A stretch of DNA of 59,902 bases, taken from positions 1-59,902 of the forward strand of contig JAZOMO010000007.1 of the NCBI GenBank assembly GCA_045654025.1, in the 5' to 3' direction. This DNA comes from Scatosoma sp045654025. Lineage in GTDB: Bacteria > Bacillota > Clostridia > Christensenellales > Borkfalkiaceae. Shown piece by piece: positions 44,909 through 53,081 of the stretch. A program made the position numbers and the translations under genes. Position 1 is the stretch's first letter, and every line of letters begins with the position of its first letter. The notes beneath the pieces are model-generated. The model was given only the letters and a program-made list of their open reading frames with translations. It searched no databases and had not been told where the DNA came from.

Positions 44909-46375
44909 ATGACGATGGCAGAGAAAATAATGACGAAAGTTGCGCCCTTTAGAATGATTGGGAATCTGTACTTCGTGGGTACGAAGGAGGCTTCTTCGCA
45001 CTTGATTGATACGGGGGACGGGCTCATCCTCATTGATACGGGCTACCAGTCCTGCGCGGATATGATTGTCGAATCTATGCAAACCCTCGGTTTTGATATC
45101 AAAGACGTGAAAATCATTCTGCATTCGCACGGCCATTACGACCACACGGCGGCTACGGCAAAGCTGTTGACGCTTGCTCCGCAAGCGAAGACGTACTTAT
45201 CCTTCCACGATATTCGCTACATAGAAGGGTTTACCCCCGATTACGACATCTGCGACGGGGACGTTATCAAGCTCGGCAACACCGAGATTGAGTGTCTGTT
45301 CACCCCCGGCCATACCGAGGGTTCGGTGTCCTTCTTTATGGACGTTGTGGAAGACGGGCAGACCTATCGCGCGGCGATGTTTGGTGGCTCGGGCATCAAC
45401 CAACTGAAAAAGGATTTCATGAACAATTGGAAAGTCCCTTACCTTTGCAGAGGGCTGTTCTTTGACAGCACCGAACGCTTGATGAAAATCCCCGTAGACG
45501 TGATGATTGGCAACCATACTTGGCAGAACCACACCCTTGAAAAGGGTGAAATGATGAAAACCGCCACCGTCAACCCCTTTATTGATCCCTTGGAATGGGG
45601 TGCGTATTTGCAGAAATTGCATGACGGTTTGTGGAGAGTGATTAACACCGAAATCACCACGAAATTCATCTGCTACGCGCACCGTGGGGCAAGTCAATAC
45701 TTCCCCGAAAACACGATGACTTCTTTCAGAGAGGGCGTTGCGATGGGCGCAAACGGTATCGAAACGGACGTGCAGAGAACGAAGGACGGCGTGTTGGTAC
45801 TCTTCCACGACGATACGCTGATGCGTGTGACGGGCGAGGAAGGCAGCATCTGCGACTACACCTACGAGGAGTTGCGTTCCTTCTGGGTGAAGAAGGGCGA
45901 TTTGCAGGATAAAATCCCGACTTTGGAAGAGTTTTTGGAGGAATTTGGCGAGAAAGAGCTGAACTTTGCCATTGAACTTAAAGTAGACGGGATTGAAAAG
46001 GACGTCGTGGATATGGTCCGTAAATACGGCGTGGAGACGAGGACGATTATCACTTCCTTCGGTTTCGACCGCTTGCGCAAAGTAAAGGAATACGCTCCTC
46101 TCGTGCACGTGGGATATTTAACGAAGGACGTGAGCGACGAGGTTGTCCAAAAAATGTTGGCAAACGGCATTGACGAGCTTTGCCCTCGCGCAAGTTTGGT
46201 AACTGCAGAAGGGGTAGAGGCTTGGCACAGGTTGGGTTTTAACGTCCGTGCTTGGGGGGTAGGCGACGAGGAGACGATGCGCATGCTCTGCGAAGCAGGT
46301 GTGGACGGTATGACCGTCAATCCTCCCGACGTTTTACTTCGCATTTTGGAAGAGAGAAACGCCGATAAGGAATAA
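44909..46375 (+). CDS. Metallo-beta-lactamase fold fused to glycerophosphodiester phosphodiesterase
   Basis: 488 residues, no signal peptide. Residues 1-245 are an MBL-fold hydrolase with HSHGHYDH (metal ligands His74, His76, Asp78, His79), a later CLFTPGHTEGS and IGNHTW. Residues 250-488 are a GDPD barrel: AHRGASQYFPENT (catalytic His258), GIETDVQRTKDGVLVLFHDDTL and IELKV in order. GDPD enzymes split glycerophosphodiesters into glycerol 3-phosphate and an alcohol; the MBL domain could act on a related phosphodiester or thioester. Both active sites look intact. AGGAGA precedes the ATG. A second MBL gene follows 29 bases later. Confidence 0.92.
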   Translation: MTMAEKIMTKVAPFRMIGNLYFVGTKEASSHLIDTGDGLILIDTGYQSCADMIVESMQTLGFDIKDVKIILHSHGHYDHTAATAKLLTLAPQAKTYLSFHDIRYIEGFTPDYDICDGDVIKLGNTEIECLFTPGHTEGSVSFFMDVVEDGQTYRAAMFGGSGINQLKKDFMNNWKVPYLCRGLFFDSTERLMKIPVDVMIGNHTWQNHTLEKGEMMKTATVNPFIDPLEWGAYLQKLHDGLWRVINTEITTKFICYAHRGASQYFPENTMTSFREGVAMGANGIETDVQRTKDGVLVLFHDDTLMRVTGEEGSICDYTYEELRSFWVKKGDLQDKIPTLEEFLEEFGEKELNFAIELKVDGIEKDVVDMVRKYGVETRTIITSFGFDRLRKVKEYAPLVHVGYLTKDVSDEVVQKMLANGIDELCPRASLVTAEGVEAWHRLGFNVRAWGVGDEETMRMLCEAGVDGMTVNPPDVLLRILEERNADKE

Positions 46376-46404
46376 AAAGGCAAAGAATAAGGAAAGGTGA
46401 AAAT

Positions 46405-47253
46405 ATGGAAATTTTGTACATGGGTACGGCTGCGGAAGAACGCATCCCGGGAATGTTTTGCAACTGCGAACTCTGCCAAAAGGCGTTGAAGCTTGGCGGC
46501 AAGGATATTCGTACTCGCGCGCAAGCGTTGATTGACGGCACGCTGCTCGTGGACTTTGGGGCAGACACCTATCAGCACTTCGTTCGTGAGGGCAGAACGC
46601 TGTGGGATATTCGCAATATTTTGTTGACGCACTCCCACCCCGACCATCTGACGTTGGAGGTTTTCTCCTCGCGCAACCATTGGCTGAGTGCGGAAACCTG
46701 TAAATACCCTACGCTTAGACTTTTCACCAGCCAAGGGGTCATTGATAAGATCTGGCGCGTGGTGGAAGCGCGTGGTTTGGAAAAGGAAATGATTGAAAAA
46801 TTCTGGGAGTTTATTCCTATGGAATACTTCAAGCCGATTGACGTCGACGGCTACACGGTCACCCCGTTGCCCGCGCGTCACGCCGTGCCTGAGCAGGCGT
46901 TCATCTTCCTCATTGAGAAGGACGGCAAGAGCATCTTCTACGGCAACGATACGGGTACGTTCGGGACGGAAGTAGAGGAATGGCTTGCGGCGAATGGCAA
47001 GCACATCGACCTCTTGAGCTTGGACTGCACGAAGGGGGATATCGAAACCCCTTATTACGGGCACATGTCTATGAGCCAAGGCCGTGCGATTGCCGACCGC
47101 TTTATTGCCAAAAAAGTAGTGGATGATACGACCAAGTTGTACTACACGCACTTTGCGCACGGTTGCAAAATGACCCACGACGAGTTGGCGAAGGTTGCCA
47201 AAGAGAAGTACGGATTTGAGATTACCTACGACGGCTTCCGCTTAGAAGTATAA
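46405..47253 (+). CDS. MBL-fold metallo-hydrolase, PhnP-like
   Basis: 282 residues. Starts EILYMGTAAEERIPGMFCNCELCQKA, where the CNCxxC cluster is typical of PhnP-type phosphodiesterases and may bind a structural zinc. LLTHSHPDHL supplies the HxHxDH metal site, with a later THFAHGCKMTHDE. PhnP hydrolyses cyclic ribose phosphates; the substrate here is unknown, and linkage to the MBL-GDPD gene suggests a common phosphodiester pathway. AAAGGTG precedes the ATG. Confidence 0.87.
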   Translation: MEILYMGTAAEERIPGMFCNCELCQKALKLGGKDIRTRAQALIDGTLLVDFGADTYQHFVREGRTLWDIRNILLTHSHPDHLTLEVFSSRNHWLSAETCKYPTLRLFTSQGVIDKIWRVVEARGLEKEMIEKFWEFIPMEYFKPIDVDGYTVTPLPARHAVPEQAFIFLIEKDGKSIFYGNDTGTFGTEVEEWLAANGKHIDLLSLDCTKGDIETPYYGHMSMSQGRAIADRFIAKKVVDDTTKLYYTHFAHGCKMTHDELAKVAKEKYGFEITYDGFRLEV

Positions 47254-47256
47254 TTT

Positions 47257-47422
47257 CCTACAAAATGCGGCGCAATACTTTGTCAAACTTGCGTTTTCCT
47301 TCGCTCGTGTACGGCTATGTACACTCCCGTCGGGAAAGCCGCGTTCTTCGTGTCTTGCTTGCATTTTCTAACGGAAATGCCTACAAAATACTGCGCAATA
47401 CTTTGTCGAACTTGCGTTTTCC
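47257..47422. repeat. Pair of 43-bp direct repeats in the gap after the MBL gene
   Basis: CCTACAAAAT...TTGCGTTTTCC occurs at 47257-47299 and 47380-47422 with a few mismatches. The intervening 80 bases hold short complementary stretches. Motifs such as CTGCGC-ATA and TTGCGTT recall the extra segment of MITE copy 2, so a common origin is possible. No gene is present. Confidence 0.6.
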
Positions 47423-47471
47423 AAGGGGCTATGTATTATAGTTAAAAAATGAAACTTTTTTGTGAAACAAA

Positions 47472-47505
47472 AAAAGACTGCAAGATTTTCGTCTTGCAGT
47501 CTTTT
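47472..47505 (-). terminator. Terminator of the SGNH hydrolase gene
   Basis: AAAAGACTGCAAGA / TCTTGCAGTCTTTT with a 6-base loop and flanking A/T runs on both sides, 24 bases from the stop codon. Confidence 0.9.
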
Positions 47506-47528
47506 GATTTTATGCGTTTCAGAAGAAA

Positions 47529-48635
47529 TTATTTCGTTTTTTGCAGGAGTTCCAACAGCAACGGTTTTAAGGATTTTGCGATGCGGTAGTAGCCTAAATC
47601 GTTGGGGTGGAGAAGGTCTGCAAACCCAGCCTCACGGTCTTCGTCGCCAAGCAACGTTCTGCCGTCCACAAAGTAAATATTTTCGTCCCCTTCCGCCTTC
47701 AAGGTCAAGTAGTTATTATAAATAACTTCTCTCTTTTCACTCATTTGCATCTTGTCGTTGTGGATATCTAAGGCTTCCATCGTAATCAAGATGATGGGGG
47801 TGGTGGGGTGCTTTGCGCGGATCTTTCTGCACATTGGCATATGCGATTCGATCAGCGCTTCCAACGAACGTACGTTTCCGTCGTAGTCAAGCACGTAAAT
47901 CGAAGGGTCTAAGTCCGCAAGGTAGTCCGCCATAATCGGTTCGCCTCTGCCGTTGCCAGAGAAGCCGAGGTTAATAAAGTCGGTGTCGCACATACGGGAA
48001 ACGACACAGGTGTAATCGTTTCCGGCGCGGGAAACGCAAGCGCCTTGCGTCAAGGACGTACCGTAGAAAACAACGGGCTTGTCGTTGTAGGTGTAGGGTT
48101 TTGCGGGCAACAGCTCACAGCCCTCTTTCAGACCGACCTCTATGTCGTAAATCTTTTCGCTGTAGTTGGGCATGTAAATTTCTACGTCGTACACGCCCTT
48201 TTCACGCGTGTAATAGATGCCGTCGTAGTACATCAGATCGTCCTCTGCGTTTTGCCACTGATCAAAACCAGCGCGGAAGTATCCGTCGTAAACGCCGTTT
48301 ACGTACACGCAAAGCCCGCAACGAGCGAACAACGAGTAGTTCCAGCTCATGTTCAGCTTTACCGATTTTACTCTAACGGTGATATAGGGGGAATTCGTTC
48401 TAAAACGAATTCTTCCGCCTACGGTACAGCGCGAAAGCACCTTAACGCCGGGGCTAACTTGGTCTGCAATTTCACGTTTCATACGGTAGAAACAGCCTGC
48501 CTCTTCGTCGTAGAAAACGCCGCGTAAATCGAAGGCGGAATCGGTTGCTTTTCTCCAGACGATGTCCGTTTCATTGATCGCGGTTTTGCCAAAGTTTGTG
48601 TCAATTTTTGCGATGTCCATCTTTTCAATAGCCAT
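47529..48635 (-). CDS. SGNH/GDSL-family hydrolase, cytosolic, two-domain
   Basis: 368 residues, no signal peptide. An N-terminal beta-sandwich (about 1-175) resembles the jelly-roll found ahead of carbohydrate-esterase SGNH domains. The catalytic part has VVFYGTSLTQG with Ser194, LGFSGNGRGE for the Gly/Asn oxyanion blocks, and DLLHPND with Asp340/His343. Probably deacylates a sugar ester taken up by the cell. AGGAG precedes the ATG; its promoter lies upstream at 48.7 kb. Confidence 0.88.
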   Translation of the reverse strand: MAIEKMDIAKIDTNFGKTAINETDIVWRKATDSAFDLRGVFYDEEAGCFYRMKREIADQVSPGVKVLSRCTVGGRIRFRTNSPYITVRVKSVKLNMSWNYSLFARCGLCVYVNGVYDGYFRAGFDQWQNAEDDLMYYDGIYYTREKGVYDVEIYMPNYSEKIYDIEVGLKEGCELLPAKPYTYNDKPVVFYGTSLTQGACVSRAGNDYTCVVSRMCDTDFINLGFSGNGRGEPIMADYLADLDPSIYVLDYDGNVRSLEALIESHMPMCRKIRAKHPTTPIILITMEALDIHNDKMQMSEKREVIYNNYLTLKAEGDENIYFVDGRTLLGDEDREAGFADLLHPNDLGYYRIAKSLKPLLLELLQKTK

Positions 48636-48687
48636 GATAATTACTCCTTTTCTGTTCCTTGGGTGTTTTTACCTAAATTTTTATTAA

Positions 48688-48715
48688 AGTATACCTTATT
48701 TTTTCAAAAAGTCAA
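48688..48715 (-). promoter_or_regulatory. Promoter of the SGNH hydrolase gene
   Basis: On the minus strand: TTGACT (48715-48710), 16-base spacer, TATACT (48693-48688). Confidence 0.65.
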
Positions 48716-48904
48716 GTATATTTTTATTTTTTCATCCAAAATCCCGTAAAATATTTAAAAAGTCAAGAAATTTTCCGCAAACGCCGTTGAAAACAACAAA
48801 AATAGCGAAAAACAGAGATTCTAAAAACCGACTAAAGTGTATGTATATATATTACTTTTTTTTATCATTTTTAATACAAAAGAACAATTCCGTGTTAAAA
48901 TTGC

Positions 48905-48933
48905 TTGACGAGAGGGCGCTAACCATTTATTAT
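48905..48933 (+). promoter_or_regulatory. Promoter of the ABC importer operon
   Basis: TTGACG (48905-48910), 17-base spacer, TATTAT (48928-48933). The 383-base gap from 48636 to 49018 holds two divergent promoters and the operator below, and is otherwise AT-rich. Confidence 0.68.
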
Positions 48934-48941
48934 ATAAATGG
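48923..48941. promoter_or_regulatory. Candidate operator overlapping the importer -10 box
   Basis: CCATTTATTATATAAATGG is a perfect 8-3-8 inverted repeat covering the -10 box. A repressor bound there would block RNA polymerase; no regulator gene is linked. Confidence 0.55.
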
Positions 48942-49018
48942 GCATTCGTGCTTAGCAGCGATTACCCAAGTAACCAAAAAACAAAAAAATATTATTATTT
49001 TCAAAAGAGGTGTTTTAT

Positions 49019-50788
49019 ATGGGAAATGGTAAAAAAACATTGGCAAAAGTATTGGCTATGCTGGTAGCGGCAACGTCGCTGTTTAGCATTGCGGGCTGCG
49101 AAGATGCTAACGCAGATAAGACGGTTATCTACGTTAAGAACTTCGGTGGTGGTGTCGGTAGAGCTTGGTTGGATAACGCAATCAAAGATTTCAAAGCGCA
49201 TATCGGCGACAAGCAGTACGAAGAAGGTAAAACGGAGATCGTCTTCGAAATCACCAGCAACACCGGCGTTAAGTCTGATGGTATGCAGTCGGATGGTACA
49301 CACCTGTATTTCTTACAGGAAAAATATTCCAACCTGTACAACCTGATTATGGCGGATGCGGTTTTGGACATCACCGACGTTGTAACCAGCCCGCTGGCTG
49401 AATACGGCGAACCTGGTGCAACGATTGAGAGCAAGATGGACGAAAGATACCGCTTCGCAATGCAGGGTACTGGTACGCGCGCTGGCAAATATTACATGTT
49501 GCCTCACTACGAAACGCAGTCCGGCGCATCCTACGACATGGATATGTTTGAAGAAAAGGAATTCTATCTTGCGAAAACGGAAACCGTTAATGCACACAAC
49601 AGCGCGCTGGTAGGCAAAACCTTCTACTTCACGGGTGCAGCTGACGAAAAGACGGTTGGTAACGACGGTATCGCAGGCACGGACGACGACGGTATGCCTA
49701 CGACGCTGGATGAACTGGTTGCAATGTGCGAATACATCAAGAGCAACAACGTTTGGCCCTTCAGCACTCCCGGTGGACACCTTGACTATGCAAACTACTT
49801 AATCGAAGGTCTGTGGACGGCGTTGGCTGGTTACGAACAGAGAGCGGCAGTTACTTCGCTCAGCGGTGAAGTAGACTACGTTACCGGCGTTTCCGATGAA
49901 GAGCTTTGGGTAGGTACGGGCATCAAAAAGGCCATCACTGAAAGGGCAACGGTTACCGAAGAAACGGGTTACAAGGCAATCAACCAGGCGGCTAGATATT
50001 ATGCGTTCGCGTTTATGGAACTGGCTGAACAGCAAGGCTGGTTCTACGAGGGCTTCCTCGACAGCAACTACAACCATAAGTCGGCAATGCGTTCGTTCGT
50101 CTTGAACGGTCTTGGCGATTACGTTGAAATTGCTGCGCACGTCGAAGGTTCGTACTGGTACAACGAAGCGGAAAGCTACGGCTTGTTCACCGACTACAAG
50201 ACCTATTCGGGCGGTAAGGAAGTTAAGAATATCGGTCACTGGCATATGCCTACCACCGTCACCGGCGAAGTGGTAACCGGCGTAGAGAACAAAAGAGAAG
50301 AAGCGGCAATGAACAACATGACCGCTACCTGCTTGATCAACGGTAACATCGACGACCGTCCTGGCAACGAAGGTAAGATTCAGCTGTGTAAAGACTTCTT
50401 GAAGTTCTTGTATACCGAAGAGAACTTGAAGAAATTCTCCGCAACCACGGGCGTTACCAAGGCGTTGATGGACTACGATGTAATGAGCGACGAAGTTCTT
50501 AACGAGTTGGATCCTTATCAGAAGACGATTATGAACCTGCGCGCGAACAACCGTGTCGTTAACCAGTACGGTAACAACGATATGTATCGTAACTATTCGC
50601 CGATCCTTGTGTACTCGGCATCAAGCCCTGGCTATACGCCTGTTGTTGGTACGACCGAATATAGCTCGATTATCGAAGTTTTCGCAAAGCGTACCGACGC
50701 ATATTCGAATGCTTATACGATGTTTACTCACTTAGGCCAGAATGAAGGCAGCTGGGCAGAAAAGATGTCCGGAATTGGCAAGAACTAA
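49019..50788 (+). CDS. Sugar ABC transporter substrate-binding lipoprotein
   Basis: 589 residues from the ATG at 49019; AGAGGTG ends 6 bases upstream. A GTG at 49010 lies inside that ribosome site and is unlikely. Lipobox SIAGC (Cys27), then the family 1 solute-binding fold beginning TVIYVKNFGGGVGR, with the DGIAGTDDDG loop at about 215-224. The protein is longer than usual (about 420) owing to insertions. It captures an oligosaccharide at the cell surface for the two permeases encoded directly downstream. A close paralog with a repeat linker is at 4374-6419. No ATPase gene is in the operon, so a shared MsmX-type ATPase encoded elsewhere is expected. Confidence 0.94.
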   Translation: MGNGKKTLAKVLAMLVAATSLFSIAGCEDANADKTVIYVKNFGGGVGRAWLDNAIKDFKAHIGDKQYEEGKTEIVFEITSNTGVKSDGMQSDGTHLYFLQEKYSNLYNLIMADAVLDITDVVTSPLAEYGEPGATIESKMDERYRFAMQGTGTRAGKYYMLPHYETQSGASYDMDMFEEKEFYLAKTETVNAHNSALVGKTFYFTGAADEKTVGNDGIAGTDDDGMPTTLDELVAMCEYIKSNNVWPFSTPGGHLDYANYLIEGLWTALAGYEQRAAVTSLSGEVDYVTGVSDEELWVGTGIKKAITERATVTEETGYKAINQAARYYAFAFMELAEQQGWFYEGFLDSNYNHKSAMRSFVLNGLGDYVEIAAHVEGSYWYNEAESYGLFTDYKTYSGGKEVKNIGHWHMPTTVTGEVVTGVENKREEAAMNNMTATCLINGNIDDRPGNEGKIQLCKDFLKFLYTEENLKKFSATTGVTKALMDYDVMSDEVLNELDPYQKTIMNLRANNRVVNQYGNNDMYRNYSPILVYSASSPGYTPVVGTTEYSSIIEVFAKRTDAYSNAYTMFTHLGQNEGSWAEKMSGIGKN

Positions 50789-50806
50789 TTTTTAGGAGTG
50801 TACTTT

Positions 50807-51796
50807 ATGGATGTTAAAACGATTGAAAACGGGGGGACGGCAAAGCGGTTTAATCAACGCAAGTTGAAAAGAAACCTGTTCTTTGCCGCTCTGGTTGCGC
50901 TTCCCGTTTTACAGTTCTGTATTTGCTACATATACGTAAACCTCAACTCTTTTATGTTGGCGTTCCAAGAATATACCCTTGATACAAACAAGGGTTGGAT
51001 TCCTTCCTTTGCAGGGTTTAACAACTTCTCGGAAGCTCTTGGTGTCCTCACGGATCCTGCGGGCTTGGGGAGATTTGGAACCTCGCTGCAGTTGTTCTTC
51101 TGGACGACGTGCGTTGGCTTGACGCTGGCGTTGCTCTTCTCTTACTATATTTATAAGAAGTATCCGATGAGCGAATTATTCCGTGTCGTTTTGTTCCTGC
51201 CGAAGGTCATGTCGGGCGTTATCTTCTGTTTGTTGTACAAATTCATCACAAGCGGCGTCTTGAATGAAATCAGGGTAGAATGGTTTGAATTGGAGAAGAT
51301 TCAAGACGGCCTTTTGGGCCAGCAGAAGTATGCTTTACCCGCGGTACTCTTCTTTAGCGTTTGGATCGGCTTCGGTGTCAACGTATTGATGTTTAGCGGT
51401 TCGATGAGCGGTATCGACGAATCGATCGTAGAATCGGCGCAGCTCGACGGCGCGAATGCGGTGCAGGAATTTATCTTCATCACCGTGCCGATGATTTGGC
51501 CGACCTTCGTTTCCTTCTTGACGATTAACTTTGCTGGTATCTTCACCGATCAAATGCACTTGCATACCCTCTACGGCAATTCGACGAGAATAGAGAATTT
51601 GGATACCTTTGGGTATTATCTGTACGTACAATCCTCGAAGGCGGACTTCACGCAGGTAAAAAATATTAATGGCGTAGTAACTACCCAGAGTCTTTCGGTC
51701 CTCGCAGCGGTTGGTTTGTGTATGACGGCGGTAATGATGCCTTCGACGATACTCTTGAGAAAGGCCCTGCGTAAGTTTGGACCGAGTGTGGATTAA
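50807..51796 (+). CDS. Sugar ABC transporter permease, MalF/UgpA type
   Basis: 329 residues from the ATG at 50807 (AGGAG 7 bases upstream; a GTG at 50798 overlaps that site). Six membrane helices, with a cytosolic N-terminus and the EAA loop ESAQLDGANAVQEFIFITVPMIWP (about 210-235), which docks the ATPase. Partner of the permease gene 12 bases downstream. Confidence 0.94.
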   Translation: MDVKTIENGGTAKRFNQRKLKRNLFFAALVALPVLQFCICYIYVNLNSFMLAFQEYTLDTNKGWIPSFAGFNNFSEALGVLTDPAGLGRFGTSLQLFFWTTCVGLTLALLFSYYIYKKYPMSELFRVVLFLPKVMSGVIFCLLYKFITSGVLNEIRVEWFELEKIQDGLLGQQKYALPAVLFFSVWIGFGVNVLMFSGSMSGIDESIVESAQLDGANAVQEFIFITVPMIWPTFVSFLTINFAGIFTDQMHLHTLYGNSTRIENLDTFGYYLYVQSSKADFTQVKNINGVVTTQSLSVLAAVGLCMTAVMMPSTILLRKALRKFGPSVD

Positions 51797-51808
51797 TGGA
51801 GGATGAAT

Positions 51809-52837
51809 ATGAAAAAGAAAGAAACGTCTGTTGCAAATAGAATATTCATCATCTCCCTCTGTGTATTGCTCAGCCTTTATGCGTTGTCGATGATCGGAAC
51901 GCTTGTCTGGGGTTTTATAACTTCGCTCAAAAGCCCGTCGGAATTCGAAGGTGCTACGACGAACTGGATAGGACTCCCCACGTTGGATCCTTCTAGTGCC
52001 GATGATAGTTCTGAGTACATCTTCTTTAAAAACTACCTCAGAATCTTCGAGACCTATGGGAACTATAGGAGCCAGGCGCTCGGCGCAGCGGTAAATAATG
52101 CCGTTTACTATTCCTGGTGGGGGAAGACGGACATCAAAGCTATGGGCTCCGATCCCTTTTCCTATTGGCTTATCAATTCGCTGCATCTTAATCAGACCGT
52201 CTATGATTTTGCTACTATTATATTCAATACCATCATCTATACGGTCATCGGTTCCGTTTTACATACTGTCATCCCTGCAATTGTAGCGTATGCGGTTGTA
52301 AAATACGACAATCCCGTCGCTAAGGTGATCACGGGTGCGGCGCTGTTTGCGTTGACGACCCCCATCGTCGGTAGCCAGCCTTCCATGTTAGCGTTGCTTC
52401 GTAACATCGGCTTGTACGACACCATTTGGGGTTATCTGTTGCAGAAGGCGGGCTTCGGCGGTATGTACTTCTTCGTATTCTGCGCGTTCTACGAATCGAT
52501 TCCCGATTCCTTCTCCGAAGCGGCGGAAATCGACGGCGCGTCTCAGTTCTACGTTTTGACGAAGATCATCCTTCCTCTGTCTATTAAGATGATGTCCACC
52601 GTATTCTTGATTCAGTTCATCCATTTCTGGAACGACTATCAGACGGCGAACCTGTATATGCCTCATCACCCTACGCTCGCGTACTTCGTTTGGAAAGTGA
52701 CGCAGTTGAGTCAGAATGCTGAACCTACGATTCAGATTGCGACTACGATGATGTTGGCGCTCCCGATTCTTATCGCGTTCATCTTCTTGAAGGATAAGCT
52801 GATGGGCAACATCACCATGGGTGGTCTGAAGCAATAA
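51809..52837 (+). CDS. Sugar ABC transporter permease, MalG/UgpE type
   Basis: 342 residues from the ATG at 51809, GGAGG 6 bases upstream; an ATG at 51803 abuts the ribosome site. Six helices, EAA loop SEAAEIDGASQFYVLTKIILPLS (about 234-256), and C-terminus DKLMGNITMGGLKQ, as usual for the family. An extracytoplasmic insert (about 40-130) is longer than normal. Completes the importer. Confidence 0.94.
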   Translation: MKKKETSVANRIFIISLCVLLSLYALSMIGTLVWGFITSLKSPSEFEGATTNWIGLPTLDPSSADDSSEYIFFKNYLRIFETYGNYRSQALGAAVNNAVYYSWWGKTDIKAMGSDPFSYWLINSLHLNQTVYDFATIIFNTIIYTVIGSVLHTVIPAIVAYAVVKYDNPVAKVITGAALFALTTPIVGSQPSMLALLRNIGLYDTIWGYLLQKAGFGGMYFFVFCAFYESIPDSFSEAAEIDGASQFYVLTKIILPLSIKMMSTVFLIQFIHFWNDYQTANLYMPHHPTLAYFVWKVTQLSQNAEPTIQIATTMMLALPILIAFIFLKDKLMGNITMGGLKQ

Positions 52838-52886
52838 TCGAAATAAAACGACAAAGATAAAAATAGTCGCTGTAATTTTCGGAAAG

Positions 52887-52956
52887 AAAGCCAAAGCGTT
52901 ATTTGCCTCTGCGGATGGTAAGTAACGCTTGTGGGCTTTTGCCGCTCAAGCGGCAA
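52887..52956 (+). other. Two consecutive hairpins between importer and surface genes
   Basis: AAAGCC-AGCGTTA pairs with TAACGCT-GGCTTT (52887-52939), followed at once by the perfect stem TTGCCGCT/AGCGGCAA (52939-52956). Only four T follow the first hairpin. They could attenuate transcription or stabilise the upstream mRNA end, letting importer and surface proteins be made in different amounts. Confidence 0.5.
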
Positions 52957-53081
52957 TGGGGGGAAATGAGTGTTGCGTTTCCTGGATTTATATAATAATG
53001 ACGCGTATATATACGTACGTGTGCGTGTGTAGGCGTCGTTATCAACACAAACGAAATTATATAAGGAGAAAACACAAAACA

